Source: Sphingobacterium rhinopitheci
GTDB taxonomy: Bacteria > Bacteroidota > Bacteroidia > Sphingobacteriales > Sphingobacteriaceae
Assembly (NCBI RefSeq): GCF_022627575.1
Contig: NZ_JADEYQ010000002.1
Location: 434,001-498,000, forward strand
Length of the DNA stretch: 64,000 bases
Direction of reading: 5' to 3'
The notes under the pieces were generated by a model that worked only from the letters and a program-made list of their open reading frames with translations, ran no database searches and had not been told where the DNA came from. Position numbers and translations under genes: made by a program. How positions within the stretch are numbered: the first letter of the stretch is position 1; every line of letters starts with the position of its first letter. Shown piece after piece: positions 52,080 to 60,900 of the stretch.

Positions 52080-52087
52080 TACTTTTG
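52080..52087 (+). promoter_or_regulatory. Candidate -7 element for the DUF4407 gene
   Basis: TACTTTTG fits TAnnTTTG, 33 bases before the ATG at 52121 and 30 bases after the second ATTTGACCGA repeat. Confidence 0.45.
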
Positions 52088-52120
52088 TACAAGTTTTTAC
52101 ATACATACTGTATTAGGATA

Positions 52121-53230
52121 ATGAAAAGTTTGAAAAAGTTCTTTTGGTGGTGCGCTGGAGTCCATAAAGCCACACTAAAAAAATACCCCGAAGAACAAAA
52201 TAAATATTTTAGCATTGGTGCTACAATATTTTTCACCGGTCTATTTGCTGCCGTAGCAGGTGGTTATGCTTTGTATTTTGTATTTAGTGGCAGTGCATTT
52301 GCGCTAATTTATGCCACATTATTTGGCGTCATCTGGGGATTAGCGATTTTCAATATGGACAGATACATCGTCCTAAGTATTGATAAGTCCAAAACTGGAT
52401 TGAAGCAATTCTTACAAGCATTGCCGCGAATTATCTTGGCTATAATCATCGGTATTGTTATTTCTAGACCTTTAGAATTGAAAATTTTTGAGAAAGAAAT
52501 CAGCGAACATCTACGGGTAGAATATCTTAAAAACCAACAAGCAACTATTGACACACTAAACAGCACTTTTGAGCATAAATATCAAGTAGAATACAAACAA
52601 TTAATGAGCCTAAAGACACAATCAGATTCTTTGGAAAGTGCTATAAAGAGTGAACGTCAAAAATTGAACCATGAAATATTTGGTACTAAAACTACGGAAA
52701 CATCAGGTGTCATGGGCTATGGCCCATACGCGAAGATGAAGGAAGAAAGCCTTAAAAAACAAGAAATATTTCTTGACACATTACGAGCACAAGTAATACG
52801 CAAAGAAAATATACTCTTAACCAAAAAAGAGAAAGAAGGATTAATGGATGTCAAAATCCTTTCTGACGCGTCCTTAGATAGTGCTATTAACAATGCTGGC
52901 TTTGCAGACCGAAATGCTGCGTTGAGCAAATTGCATATTAATGCGGATGGCACGACAAATCAATCTACAGAATATGCTGTTCTATTTATCGCGTGTTTAT
53001 TTATATTTTTTGAGTGCTTACCTGTATTAGTAAAATTGATGAGCGGAAGAGATCCTTACGACATTGCTATAAACAATAAACGCACCGTTCACAATTTTGA
53101 ATCTGCTTCAGATATTGATATAGAGAAAAATGCACTCAATCAACTTATTCCCTACCGCACTGATGTCGCCATCAAGCGTAGAATGGATGAAATGACGGAA
53201 GCCTACGAGAGAAACAAAAAAATAGATTAA
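52121..53230 (+). CDS. DUF4407 family membrane protein
   Basis: A 369-residue inner-membrane protein. It opens 'MKSLKKFFWWCAGVHKATLKKYPEEQNKYFSIGATIFFTGLFAAVAGGYAL', the DUF4407 signature. Helices lie at about 33-52, 58-80, 100-120 and 290-310. A long charged coiled-coil (about 130-270) lies between the third and fourth. 'GVIWGLAIFNMDRYIVLSIDKS' between the second and third helices is also family-typical. Function of the family is unknown. The ATG at 52121 is chosen because an upstream ATG overlaps the -7 region. No close downstream partner. Confidence 0.88.
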   Translation: MKSLKKFFWWCAGVHKATLKKYPEEQNKYFSIGATIFFTGLFAAVAGGYALYFVFSGSAFALIYATLFGVIWGLAIFNMDRYIVLSIDKSKTGLKQFLQALPRIILAIIIGIVISRPLELKIFEKEISEHLRVEYLKNQQATIDTLNSTFEHKYQVEYKQLMSLKTQSDSLESAIKSERQKLNHEIFGTKTTETSGVMGYGPYAKMKEESLKKQEIFLDTLRAQVIRKENILLTKKEKEGLMDVKILSDASLDSAINNAGFADRNAALSKLHINADGTTNQSTEYAVLFIACLFIFFECLPVLVKLMSGRDPYDIAINNKRTVHNFESASDIDIEKNALNQLIPYRTDVAIKRRMDEMTEAYERNKKID

Positions 53231-53309
53231 AAATAAAATTCATTTTTAGTATAAAAATTAGGTTAGTATCAGTATTTTGTATGTTTTAACTGGATCAACC
53301 TTATTTTGT

Positions 53310-54488
53310 ATGAAAAAAAATGTCCTAGGACTTGTCATAGCCTTATTGTCTATCAGTTACCACTCCTATTCACAATCAGGAAGAGGACGTGCACGTGATT
53401 TTAATATCGTAACGGGTATCTTGCCCACAGGAAAGCTGAATGGGATCACTGATGTACCTGGGGTAAAAGTAGGACAAAAATCCGTCATCAAAGACAATAA
53501 TGTCCGTACAGGTATAACCGCTATTATTCCACATAGTGGCAATCTATTTCAAGATAAAGTAGCAGCCGCAGTATATGTAGGCAATGGCTTTGGTAAAATG
53601 ATGGGTATTTCACAGATTGAAGAATTAGGAAATATAGAAACCCCCATATTATTGACCAATACACTCAATGCTCCGAAAGTAGCAGATGCCTTGATCGACT
53701 ATATGATTAGCCTACCAGGCAATGAAAATATCAAATCTGTAAACTCCGTGATCGGTGAAACCAATGATGGTGGCCTTAATGACATCCGTGGTAGACATGT
53801 CCAAAAAGAAGATGTCTTCGAAGCCATCCAAACTGCATCCATAGGAGCTGTCAAAGAAGGTAATGTCGGCGCCGGAGTAGGCACAGAATGTCTTGGGTTC
53901 AAAGGAGGAATCGGCACCGCATCCCGTGTATTACCGCCTTCAAAAGGAGGATATACTGTTGGCGTACTCGTACAGACCAATTTTGGTGGTGTCTTGAATA
54001 TCAATGGCGCGCCAGTAGGTAGAGAATTACAAAACTACTATATGATGAATCCGAAGAATGCACCTAAGGCAGATGGTTCATGTATGATTGTAATAGCTAC
54101 CGACGCACCCTTGTCAAGTCGCAACTTGAAAAGACTTGCCAAGCGATCATATATTGCCTTTGGAAATGTGGGTGGTTTTTCATCCAATGGTTCTGGTGAT
54201 TATTCAATTGCCTTTAGTACACACCCTGCTACTAGAACACCCTACAACAATAAAGGAGCCATAGTCTTACAGACGGAAGACATCCACAACGACGAATTAT
54301 CACCCTTATTTATGGCCGTATGGGAAGCTACAGAAGAAGCTATCCTAAACTCTATGTTTGCGGCAGAAGATATGACGGGACACAACAATAAAACCATCAA
54401 AGCACTACCGATCAAAGAAACGTTGGAAATATTAAAAAAATATAACGCGTTAGATCACGGTAGCCTACCTAAAGCAATGACGCAATAG
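53310..54488 (+). CDS. P1/S58 family peptidase (DmpA-like aminopeptidase), secreted
   Basis: A 392-residue N-terminal-nucleophile hydrolase with a signal peptide (about 1-22). 'GKLNGITDVPGVKVGQKSV' and 'VRTGITAIIPH' open the family. 'NSVIGETNDGGLNDIRGRHV', 'GNVGAGVGTECLGFKGGIGTASRVL' and 'VGVLVQTNFGGVLNINGAPVG' follow. 'DGSCMIVIATDAPLSSRNLKRLAKRSYIAFGNVGGFSSNGSGDYSIAFST' contains the Gly-Ser pair where I expect self-cleavage to expose Ser as nucleophile. DmpA relatives are beta- or D-aminopeptidases or amidases. The ATG at 53310 sets the signal peptide. The serine hydrolase starts 1 base after its stop, so the two are coupled. Confidence 0.9.
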   Translation: MKKNVLGLVIALLSISYHSYSQSGRGRARDFNIVTGILPTGKLNGITDVPGVKVGQKSVIKDNNVRTGITAIIPHSGNLFQDKVAAAVYVGNGFGKMMGISQIEELGNIETPILLTNTLNAPKVADALIDYMISLPGNENIKSVNSVIGETNDGGLNDIRGRHVQKEDVFEAIQTASIGAVKEGNVGAGVGTECLGFKGGIGTASRVLPPSKGGYTVGVLVQTNFGGVLNINGAPVGRELQNYYMMNPKNAPKADGSCMIVIATDAPLSSRNLKRLAKRSYIAFGNVGGFSSNGSGDYSIAFSTHPATRTPYNNKGAIVLQTEDIHNDELSPLFMAVWEATEEAILNSMFAAEDMTGHNNKTIKALPIKETLEILKKYNALDHGSLPKAMTQ

Positions 54489-54489
54489 T

Positions 54490-55575
54490 ATGAAAATATA
54501 CATCACACTATATCTCTTCATTTCCTTGCTATGTATAAGCCCAGCGCAAAGTCAAGATATAAATACCCAAATAGAGGAAATAATGCATTTGGCCGGTACA
54601 CCGGGCATACAAATATCCTTCAGCAAAGGAAAAGAGGTAAAGAATTATGTACAGGGCCTAAAAAAACAAGGTGAAGATGAACCTATTCTTTCTGACACAC
54701 GTTTTCAGGCCGCTTCATTAACTAAAGTAGTCGCTGCTTACGCGTTCTTTAGATTGATCGATCAAGGTCTTATAAACCTTGACACCCCCCTATTGGATTA
54801 TTATGCTTATGATAGACTAAAAGAAACTCCTGGGGGCGATAAAATAACGGCACGCATGGTGCTTACCCACCACAGTGGCTTATTAAACTGGGAAGGTGAT
54901 GTACCGACAGATACTTGGCGTAAAACACCATTAACCCTCCAATTTGAACCAGGCACAGATTATATGTATTCTGGGGAGGGATATTATTTCCTTCAGGAAA
55001 CAATGGAGCATATAACAGGCAAGAGTTTTCAGGAAATAATCGAGCAAGAAGTATTAAAACCACTCGCTATGACAAAAAGTAATATCGTATGGAATGACTC
55101 CTTGGCTAACAATACCGCATATGGTCACTATAGCTATGACAAACCACGCAAACTAGGAACATACCGCAAGAGTAATGCTGCTTATACACTATACACGACA
55201 TCGGAAGACTACCTAAGGTTTGTAAACAAAGCCATTATGAAGGGGGAAGGCCTAAAAAAAACTACCCATCAATTAATGTTGACACGTAGTGCGGAGGCCA
55301 AGAAAGGAAAGACCATAAGTAGCGACGATCAATATGTTCCTTGTGCGCTAGGTATGCGCATGCAGCTCAATGAAAAAGGAACAGCCTATTGGCACACCGG
55401 ATCAAATCCCGGCTTCCGTTGCTTTTTTATTACCTACCCGAGCACAAAAGAAACATTAACGGTATTTATGAATTCCGATACTGCATTTCCAGCGATGAAA
55501 AAATTAATGCAATTATTTTTGAGTCCGAATCAAACCTTTTGGGCTTATGACTGGCGTCAAGGCGAATTGGATTAG
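54490..55575 (+). CDS. Serine hydrolase, beta-lactamase class C / PBP-like fold
   Basis: A 361-residue secreted hydrolase with a signal peptide (about 1-21). The nucleophile motif SxxK is 'QAASLTKVVAAYAFFRLIDQG', the second motif is 'YMYSGEGYYFLQ' (Y-S-G) and the third is 'YWHTGSNPGF' (HTG in place of KTG). These are the marks of the EstB/D-aminopeptidase-like branch rather than of a true beta-lactamase. It is translationally coupled to the P1 peptidase gene, suggesting joint processing of peptides or D-amino acid compounds in the periplasm (inference). Confidence 0.88.
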   Translation: MKIYITLYLFISLLCISPAQSQDINTQIEEIMHLAGTPGIQISFSKGKEVKNYVQGLKKQGEDEPILSDTRFQAASLTKVVAAYAFFRLIDQGLINLDTPLLDYYAYDRLKETPGGDKITARMVLTHHSGLLNWEGDVPTDTWRKTPLTLQFEPGTDYMYSGEGYYFLQETMEHITGKSFQEIIEQEVLKPLAMTKSNIVWNDSLANNTAYGHYSYDKPRKLGTYRKSNAAYTLYTTSEDYLRFVNKAIMKGEGLKKTTHQLMLTRSAEAKKGKTISSDDQYVPCALGMRMQLNEKGTAYWHTGSNPGFRCFFITYPSTKETLTVFMNSDTAFPAMKKLMQLFLSPNQTFWAYDWRQGELD

Positions 55576-55621
55576 CTATTATTGGCATAAATATTGGACA
55601 ATATAGCATAAAGTTAATTAT

Positions 55622-56119
55622 ATGATAAAGAACACATTTAGAGTGCTGGTAACATTGATCCTTACCCTGTTTATAGGATTAAATTCTTCTAATGCACAAT
55701 CGGTCATTAGTAAAATAGATCCTAAAATATTCCCTGAGGCACAAAAGGGGTATAAAAAAATGATTATAGAAGTTCCTTATTCGGAAAATGACGCAAACAA
55801 GAAAATCGAATTTTATGTCGGCAAATGGATGGATGTAGATGGTTGCAATTCATTCAACTTAATGGGTACATATACACAAAAGGACTTACAAGGTTGGGGC
55901 TATAGCTATTGGGATTTTACGACCAAAGGAGAAGTACGAAGTACATTAATGGGATGCCCAGATGCCAAAGGCCGTCATTTATTTGTTAGTGCAAGTCCGC
56001 AGATTGTAGATTATAATGGCCGTATGCCTATTGTTATTTACGTACCGGAAGGCTATGATGTACAGTTCAAGATATTCAAAGCAGAAAATGAAGTATATAG
56101 AGCTGCAGAAGCTAAATAG
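55622..56119 (+). CDS. Ecotin-family serine protease inhibitor
   Basis: A 165-residue periplasmic inhibitor with a signal peptide (about 1-26). It aligns along its length with E. coli ecotin: 'FPEAQKGYKKMIIEVP', 'LQGWGYSYWDF', 'CPDAKGRHLFVSASPQ' and 'MPIVIYVPEGYDVQFKIFKAENE'. Cys75 and Cys112 match ecotin's disulfide. The reactive-site loop reads STLMGC, so the P1 residue (Met84 in E. coli) is Leu109. Ecotins block trypsin-fold proteases such as host elastase, trypsin or lysosomal enzymes. It follows the serine hydrolase gene by 46 bases and may be cotranscribed. Confidence 0.92.
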   Translation: MIKNTFRVLVTLILTLFIGLNSSNAQSVISKIDPKIFPEAQKGYKKMIIEVPYSENDANKKIEFYVGKWMDVDGCNSFNLMGTYTQKDLQGWGYSYWDFTTKGEVRSTLMGCPDAKGRHLFVSASPQIVDYNGRMPIVIYVPEGYDVQFKIFKAENEVYRAAEAK

Positions 56120-56142
56120 AAAGAAAAGATATTAGGTATAAT

Positions 56143-56370
56143 ATGATGTTTGAATTCAATAAAAAAATAGCCCTAACACTATTTATCATTTGTATAGTTC
56201 TCATTACGATAAGTATATATACGAGTATTTCAAACGATAAAAGCACGCAGGTTATAGCATTGAATTACATCACATTACCAATATCGCTATTCATATCGGC
56301 TTATATATTTGGCTATTGTGCATTCCACAAAAGCAACAAGAATATGGAATCAAATAAAACTAAACAATAA
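56143..56370 (+). CDS. Small two-helix membrane protein, unrecognised
   Basis: A 75-residue protein with two hydrophobic segments (about 9-29 and 43-61) and a charged Lys/Asn-rich C-terminus. The first Met (56143) or the second, one codon later, can start it. I do not recognise a family. It lies 23 bases after the ecotin gene and directly before a strong terminator, so it is probably the last gene of that transcript. The short length makes it the least certain gene here, although two clean membrane segments argue for a real product. Confidence 0.5.
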   Translation: MMFEFNKKIALTLFIICIVLITISIYTSISNDKSTQVIALNYITLPISLFISAYIFGYCAFHKSNKNMESNKTKQ

Positions 56371-56387
56371 ATTTTCATTCTTTAACA

Positions 56388-56430
56388 AAAGAAAAGCCTC
56401 TCTTAGTACTAAGAGAGGCTTTTCTTTTAT
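56388..56430. terminator. Convergent terminator (small membrane protein / typA)
   Basis: AAAAGAAAAGCCTCTCTTAG and CTAAGAGAGGCTTTTCTTTT form a 20-bp perfect stem with a tiny loop between the two stop codons. Confidence 0.92.
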
Positions 56431-56447
56431 ATTATAATAATAAATTC

Positions 56448-58253
56448 TTATTGGAATTTTTTACCATTTACTTTACGTTCATTTTCTGTTAAGTAGATCT
56501 TACGTAAACGAATAGATTGAGGAGTTACTTCAATATACTCATCTGCTTGGATATACTCCATACATTCCTCTAAAGAGAATTTAATAGCAGGTGCAATACG
56601 TGTATTGTCATCTGTACCAGAAGCACGCATATTTGTCAATTGTTTTCCTTTAACAATGTTAATTGTTAAATCGTTGTCACGGATGTGCTCACCTAAGATT
56701 TGACCTTCATAAATGTCAGCTCCTGGATCCACAAAGAATTTACCACGATCTTGTAATTTATCGATAGAGTAAGCAGTAGTAGTACCTTTATCTAAAGAGA
56801 TCAATACACCATGCAAACGTCCAGGGATAGTACCTTTCCACGGCTCGTAACCTTTCAGACGGTGTGCCATTACAGCCTCACCAGCAGTAGCTGTCAATAC
56901 GTTGTTACGTAAACCGATGATACCACGAGAAGGGATATCAAACTCTAAGTGTTGCATCTCGCCTTTTGTTTCCATAATCAACAACTCACCTTTACGTTGC
57001 GTTACTAACTCGATAACTTTGCCAGATACTTCAGCAGGTACGTCAACAACTAAAACCTCGATAGGCTCACATTTTTTACCATCGATTTCTTTCAAGATTA
57101 CTTGAGGTTGACCTACTTGTAATTCGTAACCTTCACGACGCATTGTTTCGATCAATACAGACAAGTGAAGAATACCACGACCATATACTAACCAAGCATC
57201 AGGAGATTCTGTAGGAACAACACGTAATGCTAAGTTTTTCTCTAATTCCTTTTGTAAACGATCATGAATGTGACGAGAAGTAACTAATTTACCTTCTTTA
57301 CCGAAGAATGGAGAGTTATTAATCGTAAACAACATGTTCATTGTAGGCTCATCGATGCTGATAACCTCTAATTGTTCTGGATTCTCGAAATCAGCGATAG
57401 TATCACCAATATCAAAACCTTCAACACCAACAACCGCACAGATATCACCACAAGCAACCTCTGCTACACGACGACGGCCTAAGCCCTCAAAAGTGTGCAA
57501 TTCTTTAACGCGTGATTTAACGATTTTGCCATCACGTTTCATTAATGAAATAGGTTGGTTTTCTTTGATTGTACCACGCGCAACACGACCGATAGCAATA
57601 CGACCTACGAAAGTAGAGTAATCTAACGATGTAATTTGCATTTGTAAAGTACCTTCAACGAAAGGAGACGGTGGGAAGTGATCGATGATAGCATCTAATA
57701 ATTCAGATACATCTTCTTTCGGCTCTTTCCAATCTGTAGACATCCATCCATTTTTAGATGAACCATATAAAACAGGGAATGCTAATTGCTCTTCTGTCGC
57801 ATCTAAGCTATAGAATAAGTCAAATACATTCTCATAAACCTCATCAGGACGACAGTTTTCTTTGTCTACTTTGTTAACCACAACAAGAGGTTTCAAACCT
57901 AAAGCTAACGCTTTTTGTGTTACAAAACGTGTTTGAGGCATTGGCCCTTCAAACGCATCTACTAATAACACAACACCATCAGCCATCTTTAAGACACGCT
58001 CTACCTCACCACCGAAATCGGCGTGACCAGGAGTGTCAATAACGTTAATTTTAACGCCTTTATATTGAACTGAAACATTTTTAGCAACGATTGTAATACC
58101 GCGTTCACGTTCTAAATCATTATTGTCTAGAATTAAATCACCTGTACCATCATTATCTCTAAAAAGATTTGTGAAATGTAAGATTTTGTCTACTAATGTA
58201 GTTTTCCCGTGATCGACGTGAGCGATAATCGCGATATTTCTAATATTTTGCAT
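56448..58253 (-). CDS. typA: Translational GTPase TypA/BipA
   Basis: A 601-residue ribosome-binding GTPase of the EF-G-like family, used in ribosome assembly and stress or cold adaptation. G motifs: 'IIAHVDHGKTTLVDKIL' (G1), 'ERERGITIVAKNVSV' (G2 area), 'NVIDTPGHADFGGEVERVL' (G3) and 'LVVVNKVDKENCRPDEV' (G4). Domain 5 and the BipA-specific C-terminal domain follow ('GRGILHLSVLIETMRREGYELQVGQPQVIL', 'RIAPAIKFSLEECMEYIQADEYIEVTPQSIRLRK'). The ATG at 58253 is chosen because the -7 element at 58287-58294 covers the upstream one. Its third positions look more codon-adapted than neighbours, suggesting high expression. Confidence 0.96.
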   Translation of the reverse strand: MQNIRNIAIIAHVDHGKTTLVDKILHFTNLFRDNDGTGDLILDNNDLERERGITIVAKNVSVQYKGVKINVIDTPGHADFGGEVERVLKMADGVVLLVDAFEGPMPQTRFVTQKALALGLKPLVVVNKVDKENCRPDEVYENVFDLFYSLDATEEQLAFPVLYGSSKNGWMSTDWKEPKEDVSELLDAIIDHFPPSPFVEGTLQMQITSLDYSTFVGRIAIGRVARGTIKENQPISLMKRDGKIVKSRVKELHTFEGLGRRRVAEVACGDICAVVGVEGFDIGDTIADFENPEQLEVISIDEPTMNMLFTINNSPFFGKEGKLVTSRHIHDRLQKELEKNLALRVVPTESPDAWLVYGRGILHLSVLIETMRREGYELQVGQPQVILKEIDGKKCEPIEVLVVDVPAEVSGKVIELVTQRKGELLIMETKGEMQHLEFDIPSRGIIGLRNNVLTATAGEAVMAHRLKGYEPWKGTIPGRLHGVLISLDKGTTTAYSIDKLQDRGKFFVDPGADIYEGQILGEHIRDNDLTINIVKGKQLTNMRASGTDDNTRIAPAIKFSLEECMEYIQADEYIEVTPQSIRLRKIYLTENERKVNGKKFQ

Positions 58254-58286
58254 TGAGCGATAATGTATTATAAAAAAACAGAGGTG

Positions 58287-58294
58287 CAAAGATA
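58287..58294 (-). promoter_or_regulatory. Candidate -7 element for typA
   Basis: Minus strand TATCTTTG fits TAnnTTTG, 33 bases before the typA ATG. Confidence 0.5.
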
Positions 58295-58477
58295 TATATT
58301 TTGTGTCTCATATTTTGTATTTTTCCGTGTTTTTTTTCAAAATATCAAATTAATTTATTATTAACTACGCGTATTAGACTAAAAAAACGCTATTAAGGTA
58401 CATTAAGCTAATCATCTCCAAAATTAAAAGGTAACAATATTTTGACTAGACCAAGACCTTCTAAACACTTAAATACA

Positions 58478-58507
58478 CAAAAAAGCCTTGAAATTCAAGG
58501 CTTTTTA
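58478..58507 (-). terminator. Terminator after kbl
   Basis: AAAAAGCCTTGAA and TTCAAGGCTTTTT form a 13-bp stem with a short loop, 24 bases beyond the kbl stop on the minus strand. Confidence 0.85.
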
Positions 58508-58530
58508 AATTATAAGATATACTATAAACA

Positions 58531-59721
58531 CTAGTTTATAACACCTAATTCCTTACCTACCTTCGTAAATGCAGCGATTGCTTTATCCAAATGCGCTATA
58601 TCATGACCCGCAGATATTTGTGTACGAATACGTGCTTTTCCTTGTGGTACAACAGGATAATAGAATCCAATTACATAGATACCTTCATCTAACATTTTAG
58701 CGGCAAATTCTTGGGCTAATTTGGCATCATATAGCATCACTGGTACAATCGGATGGAAACCTGGTTTGATATCAAAACCAGCTTCAGTCATCTTCTCACG
58801 GAAGTATTTAGTATTAAACTCTAATTTGTCACGTAACTCTGTTGTTTCGCTCAACATATCCAATACCGCAACCGAAGCACCCGCAATAGCAGGGGCTAAA
58901 GTATTAGAGAATAAATATGGACGAGAGCGCTGACGCAACATGTCAATGATCTCTTTGCGGCCAGATGTAAAACCACCAGAAGCACCACCAAGCGCTTTAC
59001 CCAAAGTTCCCGTAATAATATCTACACGATCAATTACATTACATAACTCGTGTGTTCCACGTCCTGTTTGCCCAATAAACCCTGTACAGTGAGATTCGTC
59101 AATCATGACCAATGCTTCATATTTGTCTGCTAAATCACAGATTTTATCAAGCGGCGCTACTGAACCATCCATTGAAAATGCACCATCTGTAACAATGATA
59201 CGGTGACGCGCACCCGCTGCTGCTTGCAACTGAGCTTCTAAATCTGCCATATCACAGTTTTTGTAACGGAAACGCTGCGCTTTACACAGACGGACCCCAT
59301 CAATAATAGAGGCGTGATTTAATTCATCAGAGATGATCGCATCTTCAGCACCTAACAAAGGTTCGAATACACCACCATTCGCATCAAATGCTGCAGCATA
59401 CAATATAGTATCCTCAGTTCCTAAGAACTTCGACAATTTAGCTTCTAATTCTTTATGAATATCTTGAGTACCACAGATAAAACGAACAGATGACATCCCA
59501 TATCCATAAGTATCGATAGCCTTTTTGGCAGCCTCTAATACTTTGGGATGAGAAGACAATCCTAGGTAATTATTAGCACAGAAATTTACTACTTCCTGTC
59601 CTGTACTTACTTTTATATCTGCTCCTTGAGGAGTAGTAATAATACGCTCTTGCTTATACAAACCAGCTTCCTTTATAGCAGCAAGTTCTTGCTCTAATAC
59701 AGGCTTTAATGTTTTATACAT
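58531..59721 (-). CDS. kbl: Glycine C-acetyltransferase (2-amino-3-ketobutyrate CoA ligase)
   Basis: A 396-residue PLP enzyme of the alpha-oxoamine synthase family that joins glycine and acetyl-CoA to, or releases them from, 2-amino-3-ketobutyrate in threonine catabolism. '[56 protein letters not shown]' is the family N-terminal block. '[22 protein letters not shown]' binds PLP and '[18 protein letters not shown]' holds the PLP lysine. The ATG at 59721 is the family start. No threonine dehydrogenase is adjacent; a related serine palmitoyltransferase role is less likely from the motifs. Confidence 0.92.
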   Translation of the reverse strand: MYKTLKPVLEQELAAIKEAGLYKQERIITTPQGADIKVSTGQEVVNFCANNYLGLSSHPKVLEAAKKAIDTYGYGMSSVRFICGTQDIHKELEAKLSKFLGTEDTILYAAAFDANGGVFEPLLGAEDAIISDELNHASIIDGVRLCKAQRFRYKNCDMADLEAQLQAAAGARHRIIVTDGAFSMDGSVAPLDKICDLADKYEALVMIDESHCTGFIGQTGRGTHELCNVIDRVDIITGTLGKALGGASGGFTSGRKEIIDMLRQRSRPYLFSNTLAPAIAGASVAVLDMLSETTELRDKLEFNTKYFREKMTEAGFDIKPGFHPIVPVMLYDAKLAQEFAAKMLDEGIYVIGFYYPVVPQGKARIRTQISAGHDIAHLDKAIAAFTKVGKELGVIN

Positions 59722-59789
59722 ACGATTTTTTTTAAATTTAAAGAAGCTATTTAACACGTACGATATTTCATGCTAAATATTCTATTTAT

Positions 59790-59797
59790 CAAAGATA
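59790..59797 (-). promoter_or_regulatory. Candidate -7 element for kbl
   Basis: Minus strand TATCTTTG fits TAnnTTTG, about 70 bases upstream of the kbl ATG. Confidence 0.4.
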
Positions 59798-59846
59798 AGA
59801 TTAAAAAAGAAACTCTTTAAACGAAATCGATTGTTTGATTTTAAAT

Positions 59847-59880
59847 TAAAAAAGGCAGTATAAAAACTGCCCTTTTTAAT
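59847..59880 (-). terminator. Terminator after the DUF2147 gene
   Basis: AAAAAGGCAGT and ACTGCCCTTTTT pair (one extra C) around a 6-base loop, 15 bases beyond the stop on the minus strand. Confidence 0.8.
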
Positions 59881-59894
59881 TTATTTTGGATTAA

Positions 59895-60323
59895 TTACTT
59901 ATCCAATGTCCAGGTCTGTGTGCGTCCAAGGAGTGAGAACCCCATGTAGCCGCGCACATTTAATTTATCACCATCGCGGATAATGGTGCATTTATATGTC
60001 TTCCCAGATTTTGGATCTGTGATCGTTCCACCGGTAAACTCTTTACCCTCCTTCTTCAAGCCACGAATAATCTCTAGCCCTATTAGCGGCTTATTCTTGC
60101 GATCATCCTTACAAGCTACGCATGTTTCATGCTCTGGTTTCTGTAACAATTTAAATATTTTACCATAATATTTGCCATCTGCTTTTTTATATATTTCTAC
60201 AATAGACTTCGCTTTACCCGTATCATCATCTATGGTAGTCCATTTACCAACTATATCTCCAGACTGCGCAAACAAGGATATAGAAGCTATAACCATTGTC
60301 AATGTGAACATTAATGTTTTCAT
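59895..60323 (-). CDS. DUF2147 family secreted protein
   Basis: A 142-residue protein with a signal peptide (about 1-19, ending LFAQ) and one DUF2147 beta-rich domain: 'DIVGKWTTIDDDTGKAKSIVEIYKKADGKYYGKIFKLL', 'GLEIIRGLKKEGKEFTGGTITDPKSGKTYKCTIIRDGDKLNVRGYMGFSLLGRTQTW'. The 'CVACKDD' pair of cysteines is typical of the family. Lipocalin-like binding has been suggested for such folds but no ligand is known. Monocistronic between terminators. Confidence 0.9.
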   Translation of the reverse strand: MKTLMFTLTMVIASISLFAQSGDIVGKWTTIDDDTGKAKSIVEIYKKADGKYYGKIFKLLQKPEHETCVACKDDRKNKPLIGLEIIRGLKKEGKEFTGGTITDPKSGKTYKCTIIRDGDKLNVRGYMGFSLLGRTQTWTLDK

Positions 60324-60432
60324 ATATTATCTTTCATTATAAAATCGTATTATACAAGATACTATTTTTTTCTATGCGAGCATATTTACTTAATTTATTA
60401 TATTTGTTATAACAACATTTAGTTATCGTTTA

Positions 60433-60469
60433 ACATACCATTAGGTATGTATAGCTGGCATTAAATTTG
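60433..60469 (+). promoter_or_regulatory. Promoter with dyad upstream of the holin-like gene
   Basis: Dyad ACATACC-ATTA-GGTATGT (60433-60450) followed 12 bases later by the -7 element TAAATTTG (60462-60469). The dyad overlaps the region where a -33 element would lie, consistent with an operator. Confidence 0.45.
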
Positions 60470-60496
60470 AACATCTACTTAAACAAACATTTTATA

Positions 60497-60844
60497 ATGA
60501 GATTTATTATTTCTTTGTTACTTACCGGATTAGTTGTCACTATCGCAACATATGTTATCCCAGGTGCTCATGTAGAGAACTTTTGGTGGGCGATTATTGC
60601 AGGACTAGTTATTGGTGCCGTTAATGCTATTATTGGCGGAATCCTTCGTTTATTTACCTTCCCTTTAAATTGGTTGACATTTGGTTTAGTATCCTTTATT
60701 ATTACCATTCTTATGATACAGCTAAGTGACTCAATACTAGGCTCAAAATTTGAAGTAGAAGGATTTTGGAATACTGCATTTTTTGCGATAGCTGTTGCAG
60801 TTCTCGAAATGATTACTGATAGTATAAAAGGAAAGACAAAATAG
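60497..60844 (+). CDS. Four-helix membrane protein, 'phage holin 4' family (Phage_holin_4_2-like)
   Basis: A 115-residue membrane protein with four hydrophobic segments (about 4-22, 29-48, 52-74 and 86-105). 'MRFIISLLLTGLVVTIATYVIPGAHVENFWWAIIAGLVIGAVNAIIGGILRLFTFPLNWLTFGLVSF' is the signature of a widespread chromosomal family named after a phage holin (PF04020). No phage genes are nearby, so lysis is unlikely; the chromosomal function is unknown. The ATG at 60497 is the family start. Confidence 0.85.
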   Translation: MRFIISLLLTGLVVTIATYVIPGAHVENFWWAIIAGLVIGAVNAIIGGILRLFTFPLNWLTFGLVSFIITILMIQLSDSILGSKFEVEGFWNTAFFAIAVAVLEMITDSIKGKTK

Positions 60845-60848
60845 TGTA

Positions 60849-60890
60849 TAAAAGAAAAGGCAACTCTTTGGAGTTGCCTTTTCTTTTATA
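60849..60890. terminator. Convergent terminator (holin-like / DUF4374)
   Basis: AAAAGAAAAGGCAACTC and GAGTTGCCTTTTCTTTT form a 17-bp perfect stem with a 4-base loop between the two stop codons. Confidence 0.92.
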
Positions 60891-60900
60891 CTCATTACAA

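Noticed and set aside
54490..55575. Class C beta-lactamase (resistance gene)
   Set aside because: The third motif is HTG rather than KTG and the gene is coupled to a peptidase, which fits the esterase/peptidase branch of the fold.
60497..60844. Prophage remnant suggested by the holin-family protein
   Set aside because: No other phage gene, integrase or attachment site is near, and the family is common on chromosomes as a membrane protein.
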